64,000 nt of DNA from an uncultured eubacterium 1-6 (GTDB lineage Bacteria; Bacillota; Clostridia; Lachnospirales; Lachnospiraceae): positions 31,591 to 95,590 of the forward strand of contig CAIFEZ010000015.1 in NCBI GenBank assembly GCA_903789595.1. Direction: 5' to 3'. Position 1 is the stretch's first letter. Each line of letters opens with the position of its first letter. Both the position numbers and the translations under genes were made by a program. Below are positions 10,099-19,819 of the stretch, piece after piece. Below the pieces are notes generated by a model. That model did no database searches, had not been told where the DNA came from, and saw nothing but the letters and a program-made list of their open reading frames with translations.

Positions 10099-11355
10099 TT
10101 AATTTCCCTCTTCCGTATGATCCTCTGCCTTCCGGAATACGAGGGTTACATTGTGTCCGCCGAACCCGAAGGAGTTGGAAAGGGCGTAACCGATCCTCAT
10201 CGGGTAACCCTTCCCGGGAACGACATCCAGGCTGCATTCCGGATCCGGCACCTGATAGTTCACCGTAGGCGGAACAAAATCCCTCTGCACCGCTTCAGCC
10301 GTGATCACCGCTTCGACAGCCGCGCTCGCGCCCAGCAGATGACCGGTCATGGATTTTGTGGAGCTGACCCGTACCCGGGCGGCAGCATCGCCGAAGATCC
10401 GATGAATCGCCGCCGATTCGCAGGAGTCGTTCATCTTCGTAGATGTCCCGTGCGCATTGATGTAATCCACCTCTGCAGGCGTGATTCCCGCGTCCTCCAT
10501 CGCCAGCCGCATACATTTCTCCGCACCCGTACCTTCCGGCGAAGGTGCCGTGATGTGATAGGCGTCACAGTTTGCTCCATAGCCGGCGATTTCAGCATAG
10601 ATCTGCGCGCCGCGTTTTCTGGCATGGTCATACTCCTCCAGAATCAATGCGCCGGCCCCCTCGCCCATAACGAATCCGCTTCTCTCCGCGTCAAAAGGAA
10701 TCGATGCGCGCGACGGATCGGAGGCTGTTGTAAGCGCCTTTAGAGACGTGAATCCTCCCATGCACAGCGGCGTGACCGCCGCCTCGGCTCCTCCGGCCAC
10801 CATGACGTCCCCGTACCCGTCGCGGATATGACGGAAGGACTCTCCGATCGCATTTGCCGCGCTCGCGCAGGCGGTTACTACGGAAGTACACATACCGTGA
10901 AGGCCGTACTCGATCGCGATATGTCCGGCAGCCATATTCGCGATCGACATCGGGATAAAGTAAGGAGATACCCGGTCATATCCCTTCTCCATGCCGCGGA
11001 CCTTTTCGTTCTCGATGGTTCCGATGCCCCCGATCCCGCTCGACATGATGACACCCCACCGGTCTCTTGTCTCATCGAGCCCGATAAGACCGGAATCGGT
11101 CATCGCCTGCTTCGCCGCAGCCATGGCAAACTGCGTGTAGCGGTCCATCTTCCGCGCCTCGCGCTTATCCACATAGTCCTCCAGACGGAGATTCTTTACC
11201 TCTCCGGCAAGCTTTACCTTCTGCTCCGCGGGATCATAGAGCGTGATCGGACCGATTCCGCATCTGCCTTCCCGCACACTGTTCCAGACCTCTTCTTTAT
11301 CATTTCCGATCGGGCACACAATTCCGAGCCCGGTAATCACCACTCTTCGTCTCAT
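10099..11355 (-). CDS. fabF: Beta-ketoacyl-ACP synthase II FabF
   Basis: RVVITGLGIVCPIG, VTACASAANAIGE, NAHGTSTKMND, MTGHLLGASAAVEA. Confidence 0.96.
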   Translation of the reverse strand: MRRRVVITGLGIVCPIGNDKEEVWNSVREGRCGIGPITLYDPAEQKVKLAGEVKNLRLEDYVDKREARKMDRYTQFAMAAAKQAMTDSGLIGLDETRDRWGVIMSSGIGGIGTIENEKVRGMEKGYDRVSPYFIPMSIANMAAGHIAIEYGLHGMCTSVVTACASAANAIGESFRHIRDGYGDVMVAGGAEAAVTPLCMGGFTSLKALTTASDPSRASIPFDAERSGFVMGEGAGALILEEYDHARKRGAQIYAEIAGYGANCDAYHITAPSPEGTGAEKCMRLAMEDAGITPAEVDYINAHGTSTKMNDSCESAAIHRIFGDAAARVRVSSTKSMTGHLLGASAAVEAVITAEAVQRDFVPPTVNYQVPDPECSLDVVPGKGYPMRIGYALSNSFGFGGHNVTLVFRKAEDHTEEGN

Positions 11356-11390
11356 GCATTTCTCCAATCTGTCTTCTGTCAGAAACTGCT

Positions 11391-11536
11391 CCGCTGTCCG
11401 TACTCAGCATCCCGTTCCGCCGTCTGCGCCGGGCGATTCCATTCCGCTTTCCGTTCTCAGCATCTCAGTACCATATCCGTGTCAGACAATGTTATTCCGC
11501 TGTCCGCTCTCAGCATCCCATTCCGCCGTCTGCGCC
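11391..11536. repeat. Decayed duplications of the fabG 3' end in the fabG-fabF spacer
   Basis: ccgctgtccgtactcagcatcccgttccgccgtctgcgccg (11391-11431) repeats 11496-11536; partial copy near 11442-11468. Confidence 0.7.
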
Positions 11537-12253
11537 GAGCACCTGTCCCGTGATATAGGAGGCCTCCTCCGACGCCAGAAACGCCACCGCCGCAGCGACC
11601 TCTTCCGGCTTTCCCGCGCGTCCCATCGGAATCCCCGCGAGCATGGCCTCTCTTGCGGCATCCGGAAGGGCTTCCGTCATCTCTGTGTCGATCATGCCGG
11701 GCGCTACCGCATTCACCGTGATATTCCGCGCCGCGAGCTCCTTCGCCAGAGACTTCGTCATCCCGATGATTCCCGCCTTTCCGGCCGCATAATTGACCTG
11801 TCCCGGATTCCCGTGAATGCCCACAATGCTCGAAATGCTGACAATTCTCCCGTATTTCTGACGCAGCATGATCCTCGCTGCTTTTTTCATGCAGTAGAAA
11901 GCGCCGTACAGGTTCACATGAATGACCCTGTCGAAGTCCTCCTCCTTCATCATCAGAAGAAGACTGTCCTTCGTGATCCCGGCATTGTTCACCAGGATGT
12001 CGATTCTTCCGGTCAGCTGCTGCGCCTCCCGGAACATTCTGTCACAGTCCCCGCTGTCCGATACATCCGCCTGCACCAGGAGGGTCTGCACCCCGCATTC
12101 CCGGCAGAGCCTTTCCGTTTCCTTTGCCGCCTCCTCATTATGAGAATAATGGATGACGACATGGGTTCCCTGTTCTGCGAGCGCTCTGCAGACCGCTCTT
12201 CCGATCCCGCCGCTTCCGCCTGTTACGATTGCTGTCCGATTCATTGCATTCAT
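11510..12253 (-). CDS. fabG: 3-oxoacyl-ACP reductase FabG
   Basis: TAIVTGGSGGIGRAVCRALA, VNNAGITKDSLLL, YAAGKAGIIGMTKSLAKELA. Confidence 0.95.
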   Translation of the reverse strand: MNAMNRTAIVTGGSGGIGRAVCRALAEQGTHVVIHYSHNEEAAKETERLCRECGVQTLLVQADVSDSGDCDRMFREAQQLTGRIDILVNNAGITKDSLLLMMKEEDFDRVIHVNLYGAFYCMKKAARIMLRQKYGRIVSISSIVGIHGNPGQVNYAAGKAGIIGMTKSLAKELAARNITVNAVAPGMIDTEMTEALPDAAREAMLAGIPMGRAGKPEEVAAAVAFLASEEASYITGQVLGADGGMGC

Positions 12254-12335
12254 ATTTTTCTCCATGACAATATCTGCTGTCATTGATGCACATAAACTGA
12301 GATAATCCCTGCCTCTCATGCCGCAGACCGTGTCG

Positions 12336-13313
12336 TTACAGGTTCGCCGCATCCTCCGCCGTGTCAAGCGAGACGACATCCATCCCCTTCACGGTCCGGC
12401 TGACAAAACCGGCAAGCACATGTCCCGGTCCGATCTCAATGATTTTCTCAACACCGGCTTTCTTCAGCCACTCGATCGTCTGCGCCATTCTGACGCTTGA
12501 CATCACCTGCTTCTCTAGAAGCGCGGCAATCGTCCTGCCGCCGGCCGCCGTGTACGCGGCGGATTCCAGTGACGCGTCATCAATCTTTCTTCCCTTCTCA
12601 TCAGAGGGACCTCCCAGCGCGTTGAAAAGAACCGGGATGTTCATCCTGCCGAACGAGGTTCTCCCGAACAATTCATGCAGTGCCTCGGACGCGGGCGCCA
12701 TCAGCGATGTATGGAAGGCTGAACTCACCTTCAGCTCCATGCACCTTCTCGCGCCTTCCTCCTTTGCGATCTCCTCCGCACGGGTCACCGCTTCCGCAAA
12801 ACCGGAGATCACATTCTGTCCCTTCGCATTGTAATTCGATACCTCCACGATGCTTCCGGTCTCCCGTGCCGCCCTCTTCGCGATCTCCGCCGTCTTTTCC
12901 GCGGGAAGTCCGAGAATCGCGCACATTTTTGTCTGCAGTCCCTGCCCGGCCCTGGCCATTGCGCGCCCGCGGAACGCCGTGATCCGGATCAGCTCCTCCG
13001 TAGAAAAAACGCCCGCCGCGTGCAAAGCGCTGTACTCACCGAGGCTGAGCCCCGCCAGATATGCGGGCCGGATCCCCCGTTCAGACAGAACCGCCGTCAT
13101 TCCCGCGGCAAAGGCAGCCAGACACGGCTGGGTATAAGCCGTCTGCGAAAGCTCCTCCTCGGGGCCCTCGAACATCATCCTCTTCAGGTCAAAATTAAGC
13201 ACCGCATCGGCCTTGTCGATCTCATCCGCAAACGCCGGATACGCCTCATACAAATCTTTTCCCATACCGGCATGCTGACTTCCCTGTCCGGCATACAAAA
13301 ACGCTGTCTTCAT
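12336..13313 (-). CDS. fabD: Malonyl-CoA-ACP transacylase FabD
   Basis: FLYAGQGSQHAGMGKDLY, AGLSLGEYSAL, FHTSLM. Confidence 0.95.
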   Translation of the reverse strand: MKTAFLYAGQGSQHAGMGKDLYEAYPAFADEIDKADAVLNFDLKRMMFEGPEEELSQTAYTQPCLAAFAAGMTAVLSERGIRPAYLAGLSLGEYSALHAAGVFSTEELIRITAFRGRAMARAGQGLQTKMCAILGLPAEKTAEIAKRAARETGSIVEVSNYNAKGQNVISGFAEAVTRAEEIAKEEGARRCMELKVSSAFHTSLMAPASEALHELFGRTSFGRMNIPVLFNALGGPSDEKGRKIDDASLESAAYTAAGGRTIAALLEKQVMSSVRMAQTIEWLKKAGVEKIIEIGPGHVLAGFVSRTVKGMDVVSLDTAEDAANL

Positions 13314-13343
13314 GACTGACTCCCTTTCTCCTGCTTTGATCCG

Positions 13344-14309
13344 CTATCTGCCGTTCGAAACGCCGGCTGCAGCATCCAGCGAAAGACTCCGTACTGTTTC
13401 TTTAGCGCCGCGCATGATCGACTCAAAAATTTCCGCGACGGGGCGGATCTCTCTCAGCTGTCCGCAGACCTGCCCCGCCATCAGTGACCCTTCCGAGGTA
13501 TTGCCGTCAAACACCGCCTTTCTGAGGGAACCCAGTGTAAACTTCTCCAGCTCCATCCGTTCCGCTCCCTCCTTCTCCTTTCGGATATACTGGCAGGCCA
13601 TTTTGTTCTTCAGAATGCGGGTCGGCGAATTCACGGTCCGCCCCGTGACCACGGTGGCGTTGTCCCCGGCCTTCAGGATCGCTTCCTTGTAGTTCTCGTG
13701 GATCGGGCACTCGCTGCTGACCAGCAGGCAGGTTCCCATCTGAACGCCGCACGCGCCGAGAGCGAAGGCGGCGGCAAGCTGCCTTCCGTCCGCAATTCCT
13801 CCCGCCGCGATCACCGGAACCTCCTCCGGAAGGGCATCCCGCATCTGCGGCACAAGCGTCATCGTCGTCATCTCGCCGACATGCCCTCCGCTCTCCGTAC
13901 CCTCCGCGATGATTCCGTCCACGCCGTCCCGCACCAGCCGAAGCGACAGAAGCACGCTCGCGGATACCGGAAAAATCATGCTTCCGCTTTCCTTCCATTT
14001 AGAAAGATATTTTCCAGGATTTCCCGCCCCAGTTGTGATGACGGGAATCTTCTCCCGCGCGACCAGGTCCGCCATCTGATCCGTGTCCGGATTCATCAGC
14101 ATCAGATTGACGCCGAACGGCTGATCCGTCAGTGAACGGCAGATGTGAATATGCTCTTCCAGTTTTTCCGCGTTCATTCCCCCGGATCCAATGATGCCAA
14201 GCGCACCCGCATTCGAGCAGGCCGCCGCGAATTCTCCTGTGGCGATATTGGCCATTCCGCCCTGAATAAACGGATACTTCGTTCCCAATATTTCATTCAG
14301 AAATCTCAT
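13344..14309 (-). CDS. fabK: Enoyl-ACP reductase II, FabK-like FMN enzyme
   Basis: LGTKYPFIQGGMANIATGEFAAACSNAGALGIIGSGGM, VIAAGGIADGRQLAAAFALGACGVQMGT. Confidence 0.9.
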   Translation of the reverse strand: MRFLNEILGTKYPFIQGGMANIATGEFAAACSNAGALGIIGSGGMNAEKLEEHIHICRSLTDQPFGVNLMLMNPDTDQMADLVAREKIPVITTGAGNPGKYLSKWKESGSMIFPVSASVLLSLRLVRDGVDGIIAEGTESGGHVGEMTTMTLVPQMRDALPEEVPVIAAGGIADGRQLAAAFALGACGVQMGTCLLVSSECPIHENYKEAILKAGDNATVVTGRTVNSPTRILKNKMACQYIRKEKEGAERMELEKFTLGSLRKAVFDGNTSEGSLMAGQVCGQLREIRPVAEIFESIMRGAKETVRSLSLDAAAGVSNGR

Positions 14310-14451
14310 GTTCTGCCTCTTTCTCTTTTTTATCAAGCCGGTCAGATTCCGGGCGTGCCAGATGCGGAGTCTCCCTGTGCCTGACACTCCTTGCACCGCA
14401 ATTGACTTGTGTCTGACACTCCTTACACCTCCTGCAGGGCTTATTCACGCT

Positions 14452-15498
14452 TCAGAACTCCAGATAGCATCCGCCCCAGGTAAGCCCCGCGCCGAATCCG
14501 ACGCAGAAGATCCTGATGCCCGGCTTCAGCATTCCTCTGTCCTTCATGTCCGCCAGTGCCAGCGGAATGCTGGCGCCGGACGTATTGCCGTATTCCCGGA
14601 GATTCATGAAAAACTTCTCGGCGGGAAGCTTTCTCTGCTTCCGGACATAATCGATAATCCTGCAGTTTGCCTGGTGACAGACGATATAATCAATGTCTTC
14701 CGCAGATATCCCGCTCTGCGCTTCCATCTCATCGATCTCCGATGCAAGCACATGCACCGCAAATCGAAAAACCTTTTGCCCGTCCATCTTCAGATAACCG
14801 TCCCGCATGATTTCCGAGGCAAGGGATTCGGAAACACGAAGCGGATTTTCAGAGACCGTCTTCTTCCCTTCAAATTCCAGCATCGGAATCTGGTTTCTCC
14901 CCACGGTATGCGCATAGAGCGCGCCGCGGTCCCCCTCTGCCGCCGTGTGGCAGAAAAACCGTTTTTCAGCCGACACCCGCACGATCGCAGCCGCTGCTCC
15001 GTCGCCGAACAGCACGCTGACCGACCGCTCCGAAAAATCCAGCATCTTCGAGAGCTGCTCTCCTCCGATCAGCAGCGCACAGCTCCGCTCCGGCCGACAG
15101 ATGCTGCCCGCATTCATCAGCGAATGGATCAGCTGGAGACCATATACAAACCCCGAACACGCCGCGTTGATGTCGAATGCGGGAATGCCGCCCGGGATTC
15201 CCGCAATCTCCTGTACGGCGCATGCCATGGACGGAACCATGTAATCTGTGGTGCAGGTGGCGCAGATCACAAGTCCGATTTCCTCCGGAGCGATTCCGGC
15301 GTTCTCCATGGCCCTCCGCGCCGCTTCCGCCGCCAGATCCGTCAGGCTTTCCTCTCCCGTGCACAGATGCCTCGCCTCAATGCCGGTTCTGCTCCGGATC
15401 CACTCGTCAGAGGTATCCATATATTGCCTGAGATCGTCATTTTTCAGTCTGGTTTTCGGCACTGCCTTCCCAAGGCCGATGATTTCAATTCCATTCAT
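14452..15498 (-). CDS. fabH: Beta-ketoacyl-ACP synthase III FabH
   Basis: TSDEWIRSRTGIEARH, DINAACSGFVYGL, HQANCRIID, YGNTSGASIPLAL. Confidence 0.96.
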   Translation of the reverse strand: MNGIEIIGLGKAVPKTRLKNDDLRQYMDTSDEWIRSRTGIEARHLCTGEESLTDLAAEAARRAMENAGIAPEEIGLVICATCTTDYMVPSMACAVQEIAGIPGGIPAFDINAACSGFVYGLQLIHSLMNAGSICRPERSCALLIGGEQLSKMLDFSERSVSVLFGDGAAAAIVRVSAEKRFFCHTAAEGDRGALYAHTVGRNQIPMLEFEGKKTVSENPLRVSESLASEIMRDGYLKMDGQKVFRFAVHVLASEIDEMEAQSGISAEDIDYIVCHQANCRIIDYVRKQRKLPAEKFFMNLREYGNTSGASIPLALADMKDRGMLKPGIRIFCVGFGAGLTWGGCYLEF

Positions 15499-15588
15499 AT
15501 GTCTGTTTCATTCCCTGTCTGTTTCTTCTGTTCCGCACTCTGTCAGCTGTTCCCTGCTCATATTCCGTTCTCCGCCGGCTGTTACGAG

Positions 15589-17280
15589 TCAGCCTTCCGT
15601 TCTCTGCGCGCAGCGTCCGATTTTCCGGTATTTCCGGTATCTTCGCTCCACAAGACCCTCGCAATCCTCTTTTTCCAGCTTTTCAAGCTCCTCCGCCAGA
15701 TTTTTCCGGAGAATCCGGCACATCCCCGGAAGATCCTTCTGCGCGCCGCCCTCCGGCTCCGGAATCACGCGGTCCGCGATTCCCATCTCCAGAAGATCCG
15801 ATGACGTCATCTTCATGACCTCTCCCGCTTCTCTGCATTTCGACGCATCCTTCCAGAGAATGCTGGCAAATCCCTCCGGAGACAAAACCGAATACACCGC
15901 GTTCTCCAGCATCCAGATCTCATCCCCGACGCCGATTGCGAGAGCGCCTCCGCTGTTTCCTTCTCCGGTGACAATGCTGATCACCGGAACCTTCAGCGCG
16001 CTCATGGCCGCAAGGTTTTCGGCAATCGCCGTGCTCTGCCCGTTTTCCTCCGCCTCTTTCCCGGGATAGGCTCCCGGCGTATCAATAAACGTGATAACCG
16101 GACGCCCGAATTTCTCTGCCTCCTTCATGAGGCGCAGCGCCTTCCGGTATCCCTCAGGCTCCGGCATCCCGAAGTTGCACTTCATGTTTTCCGCCAGATT
16201 TTTGCCTTTTCTGTGCCCGATCACAGTGACGGGTTTTCCGTCCAGGAGACCGATTCCTCCGTAAACCGCCGGATCCTCTTTCCCCGTCCGATCTCCGGAG
16301 AGCTCAAGAAAATCATCAAAGATCCCCTCGACATAATCCGTGATCTTCGGACGGCTCTTGTCCCGCACAAGCCGGACCCGGTCATACGCCCCGGGAAGTG
16401 CGGAATCCTCCGCATTCTTAAACTCTCCGCCGTTCCGGATCGCCTCGTCTCTATCCACGGCAGTCTCTTCATGCATATCCGGCGCAAAGCCGTGAAGTCT
16501 CAGAATTCTTGTGATCTCTTTCTTCTGATCCTGTCTCGGCACAATCTTATCCACGAAGCCGTGTTCCAGCTGAAACTCAGAGCGCTGAAACCCCTTCGGC
16601 AGCTTCTCGCCGATGGTCTGCTCAATTACCCGCGGCCCGGCAAAGCCGATCAGGGCGCCCGGTTCTGCCAGCGTGATATCTCCCAGACTGGCGTAGCTGG
16701 CGCTCACGCCTCCGGTGGTCGGATTTGTCAGCACGGAAATGAACAGCCCTCCGTGCTCCCGCAGCCGTTCCACCGCGGCGCTCGTCTTCGCCATCTGCAT
16801 CAGAGAGATCATGCCCTCCTGCATCCTCGCTCCGCCGCTCGCGGAAAAAATAATCAGCGGCAGCTTTCGCCGATCGGCTTCTTCGATGGCGATCGTCAGC
16901 TTCTCGCCCTCGGCGCTTCCCATGCTGCCCATCATGAAATTTCTGCCAAGCTCCGCACCGACCGCCGGAATGCCGTTCACTCTTCCGACCCCGGCTATGC
17001 ATCCCTGCGGCCTCCCTGTGATTCTCCGGTTTTCCGCGAGCTTCTGCCCGTACCCGGGAAAACACAGCGGATCTTCCGTTTGCAGATCCGGCGCAAATTC
17101 CTCTGAAAATTTTCCCCCGTCAAAGAGAGCCGCCAGATGTTCGCCGACCGGGCGGTGCGCCCCCTTCTTCTGGCGCATCTTTCGGAACCCCAGAAGCGTT
17201 TTTCTTCTGCCGAAAAAAATACCGTCCGCCGTGTTCACTTTTGCGTCTAGCAATACCGTTCCCAAGATACTCTTATTCAT
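15589..17280 (-). CDS. accDA: Fused acetyl-CoA carboxylase carboxyltransferase beta-alpha (AccD-AccA)
   Basis: AccD half (FSASGGARMQEG, TNPTTGGVSASYASLGDI) and AccA half (GDRTGKEDPAVYGGIG, PVITFIDTPGAYPG, GEGNSGGALA) in one ORF; likely ATG 17280 (MNKSILG). Confidence 0.93.
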   Translation of the reverse strand: MNKSILGTVLLDAKVNTADGIFFGRRKTLLGFRKMRQKKGAHRPVGEHLAALFDGGKFSEEFAPDLQTEDPLCFPGYGQKLAENRRITGRPQGCIAGVGRVNGIPAVGAELGRNFMMGSMGSAEGEKLTIAIEEADRRKLPLIIFSASGGARMQEGMISLMQMAKTSAAVERLREHGGLFISVLTNPTTGGVSASYASLGDITLAEPGALIGFAGPRVIEQTIGEKLPKGFQRSEFQLEHGFVDKIVPRQDQKKEITRILRLHGFAPDMHEETAVDRDEAIRNGGEFKNAEDSALPGAYDRVRLVRDKSRPKITDYVEGIFDDFLELSGDRTGKEDPAVYGGIGLLDGKPVTVIGHRKGKNLAENMKCNFGMPEPEGYRKALRLMKEAEKFGRPVITFIDTPGAYPGKEAEENGQSTAIAENLAAMSALKVPVISIVTGEGNSGGALAIGVGDEIWMLENAVYSVLSPEGFASILWKDASKCREAGEVMKMTSSDLLEMGIADRVIPEPEGGAQKDLPGMCRILRKNLAEELEKLEKEDCEGLVERRYRKYRKIGRCAQRTEG

Positions 17281-17404
17281 CACTTCTGTGCTCTCCGGCT
17301 TCTTCCGCCACGATTTTCTGCCGCCCGTCACCTGTGTCTTCCGACTTTTCCGCCGTCATTTCCTGCTTCCCGCCGCTTATGTCTTCCGGCTTATCCGCCG
17401 TCAT
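17273..17404 (-). CDS. Putative 43-aa repeat-containing small ORF between accC and accDA
   Basis: MTADKPEDISGGKQEMTAEKSEDTGDGRQKIVAEEAGEHRSDE*, below the ORF-track cutoff; its TAA overlaps the accDA start region (gATGAATAAg). Confidence 0.4.
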   Translation of the reverse strand: MTADKPEDISGGKQEMTAEKSEDTGDGRQKIVAEEAGEHRSDE

Positions 17405-17439
17405 TTCCTGCCGGCCGTCACCTATGCCTTCCGGCTTTC
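17305..17439. repeat. 45-bp tandem repeat, 3 units
   Basis: Units start at 17305, 17350 and 17395 (ccgccgtcatttcctgc...cttatgtcttccggctta). Confidence 0.85.
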
Positions 17440-18798
17440 CTCGCCCCAGCGAATGATCGCGTCAGTATTTTTCTCCAGAAATCCCGTATCGACATTTCCG
17501 GTCAGAAAATCATTGTTAAACAGGATCAGATACAGAAAATCGATATTCGTATCGATTCCCTCGACCGTCATTTCCTCCAGAGCGACCCGCATCTTCCGGA
17601 TCGCCTCCAGCCTTCCCGGCGCGTGAACGATCACCTTTGCGATCATCGAATCATAGTAGGGACTTACCCTGCACCCGGAGTACAGAGCGCTCTCGACCCG
17701 CACGCCGTTTCCTCCCGGAAAATGAAGAAACGACACGTCACCGGGACACGGCGCGAAGTTTCTCGCGGGATTTTCCGCGTTGATCCGGCATTCTATGGCA
17801 TGGCCGTTCAGATGAATATCGCTCTGCCTGTACCCGAGAGGCAGACCTGCGGCGATCCGGATCTGCTCACGGATCAGATCAACGCCCGTCACCGCCTCTG
17901 TCACCGGGTGCTCCACCTGTATTCTCGTATTCATTTCAATGAAATAGAAATGGTTTTCCCGGTCGAGGACAAACTCCACGGTGCCTGCGCTCACATAGTG
18001 AACGGCTCTCGCCGCTCTGAGCGCGGCCTTGTGGATGGCTTCCCGCTGTCTGGAATTCAGAATTCTCGCGGGACATTCCTCCATCAGCTTCTGATTCCGC
18101 CGCTGCATAGAGCAGTCCCGCTCACCCAGCTGAATGATATTTCCCTTTGTATCTCCCAGAATCTGCACCTCGATGTGGTGCGGATGCAGAATCAGCTTCT
18201 CCAGGTACAGTGATCCGTCGCCGAAGGCTGCTCTCGCCTCCGCCTCCGCGCTCTCAAACGCGTTCCGGATTTCCGATTCATCATAGGCGGTACGCATTCC
18301 CCGTCCGCCGCCTCCGGCCGTAGCCTTTACCAGAACCGGATATCCGACCTTCTTCGCGACCTCCGCTGCTTCCTTCCAGTCCTTCAGGATCCCGTCCGAG
18401 CCGGGGACCACCGGGACCCCGTGTTTTTTCATCAGCGCACGGGCGCTCTGCTTGTCCCCCATTTCCCGGATCATCCGGGAAGAAGGGCCGATGAAGGTGA
18501 TTCCGCTCTTCTCGCATTTTTCCGCGAAATCCGCGTTTTCAGACAAAAATCCGTATCCCGGGTGGATGGCATCGCAGTGATAAGCCTTTGCAGCTTCGAT
18601 CAGCGCCTCCTGATTCAGGTAGCTCCCTTGTGCCGGCGCAGGGCCGATGCAGACAGACTCCGTCGAAAACTGCACCGGAAGGGAATTTCTGTCCTCCGAG
18701 GAACAGGCCGTCACTGTGTCAATCCCCATTTCCTGACAGCATCGCAGAATCCGCATCGCGATTTCTCCCCGGTTTGCGATCAGTACTTTCCTGAACAT
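17422..18798 (-). CDS. accC: Acetyl-CoA carboxylase biotin carboxylase
   Basis: MFRKVLIANRGEIAMRILRCCQE, ATAGGGGRGMR, FIEMNTRIQVEHPVTE. Confidence 0.97.
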   Translation of the reverse strand: MFRKVLIANRGEIAMRILRCCQEMGIDTVTACSSEDRNSLPVQFSTESVCIGPAPAQGSYLNQEALIEAAKAYHCDAIHPGYGFLSENADFAEKCEKSGITFIGPSSRMIREMGDKQSARALMKKHGVPVVPGSDGILKDWKEAAEVAKKVGYPVLVKATAGGGGRGMRTAYDESEIRNAFESAEAEARAAFGDGSLYLEKLILHPHHIEVQILGDTKGNIIQLGERDCSMQRRNQKLMEECPARILNSRQREAIHKAALRAARAVHYVSAGTVEFVLDRENHFYFIEMNTRIQVEHPVTEAVTGVDLIREQIRIAAGLPLGYRQSDIHLNGHAIECRINAENPARNFAPCPGDVSFLHFPGGNGVRVESALYSGCRVSPYYDSMIAKVIVHAPGRLEAIRKMRVALEEMTVEGIDTNIDFLYLILFNNDFLTGNVDTGFLEKNTDAIIRWGEESRKA

Positions 18799-18799
18799 C

Positions 18800-19453
18800 T
18801 CAATTCTCCCCGATCGTCATCAGAACAGCGTCATAGCCGGTGAATGCCGCGTCCTCCGCCCTGATCTCACGAATGATCCCGTCGCAGGGAGAAGGAATCT
18901 CATTCATCATCTTCATCGCCTCCACAAGCCCGACGATATCGCCTTTTTTCACGCTCTGGCCTTCCTCGACATACGGCTTCTGACCGGGTCCGGCCGCCCG
19001 GTAGAAAATTCCGGCGAGCGGAGCCCTGACGGCAACCGTATCCTCCGCGCTCTCTCCTTCCGGAACAGCTCCATTTCCAGGAAAGGCACCCGCCGCGCTT
19101 CCGGAAGCTTCTCCTGCGGTTTTCTCAGAACCGGCCGATCCTGTCCCTGACCCGAATTCCGTCTTTTGGAGTGCCGTCCCGGCTGCAGAAGCTGACTTCC
19201 CAAATGCTGTCTCAGCCCCGGAAGCAGTCTTCCCGAAGGCGGTACTCCCAGATACTGCTTTCGCTTCGGAAACCGCCTTCCCCAATGCTCCCGTCATTTC
19301 TTCTCTGCCTCCCGGCACACAGCCGCAATGATCATCCTGCAGCTCATTCCTGAATTCAAGAGTTTCATCTTGGGTCGAATACCGGAATCTGGTAAGCCTC
19401 GTTTTCTCAAAACTCTCCATCAGTATCTGAAGCTCTTCCACTGTATAACTCAT
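18800..19453 (-). CDS. accB: Biotin carboxyl carrier protein with repeat-like linker
   Basis: C-terminal biotinyl domain with VEAMKMMNE; Ala/Gly/Ser linker. Confidence 0.93.
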   Translation of the reverse strand: MSYTVEELQILMESFEKTRLTRFRYSTQDETLEFRNELQDDHCGCVPGGREEMTGALGKAVSEAKAVSGSTAFGKTASGAETAFGKSASAAGTALQKTEFGSGTGSAGSEKTAGEASGSAAGAFPGNGAVPEGESAEDTVAVRAPLAGIFYRAAGPGQKPYVEEGQSVKKGDIVGLVEAMKMMNEIPSPCDGIIREIRAEDAAFTGYDAVLMTIGEN

Positions 19454-19456
19454 TTC

Positions 19457-19693
19457 TCAGTTCTCCTGGTGATCCTCGATATACTTCACAACACTCTCCA
19501 CCGTGTGCAGATTCGGAAGCTCCTCGTCCGGAATCGAGATGCCGAAATTCTCTTCGAGAGCCATCATCAGCTCAACGACATCGAGAGAATCCGCCTTCAG
19601 ATCCTTGAAAAAATCAGATTCCGGGCGGATTTCCTCCCCGTCAAAGCTGAGGGTATCGATGATAATCTCTTTTACCTTTTCAAATGTATCCAT
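19457..19693 (-). CDS. acpP: Acyl carrier protein
   Basis: Phosphopantetheine site DLKADSLDVVELMMALEE. Confidence 0.95.
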   Translation of the reverse strand: MDTFEKVKEIIIDTLSFDGEEIRPESDFFKDLKADSLDVVELMMALEENFGISIPDEELPNLHTVESVVKYIEDHQEN

Positions 19694-19733
19694 TCTTATT
19701 CTCCTCGCTGTCAATTGTCTCTAATTATTTAGT

Positions 19734-19819
19734 TAAATATATTTAGATTTTGTTTCGTTGGTTACTATACTGCGGCGCAAAGCAGATGTCAATATATTTC
19801 AATTTATTTATTTAAATAA
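19734..19819. promoter_or_regulatory. AT-rich palindromes upstream of acpP, candidate operators
   Basis: taaatatattta (19734-19745) and ttatttaaataa (19808-19819), both perfect 12-bp palindromes. Confidence 0.4.
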
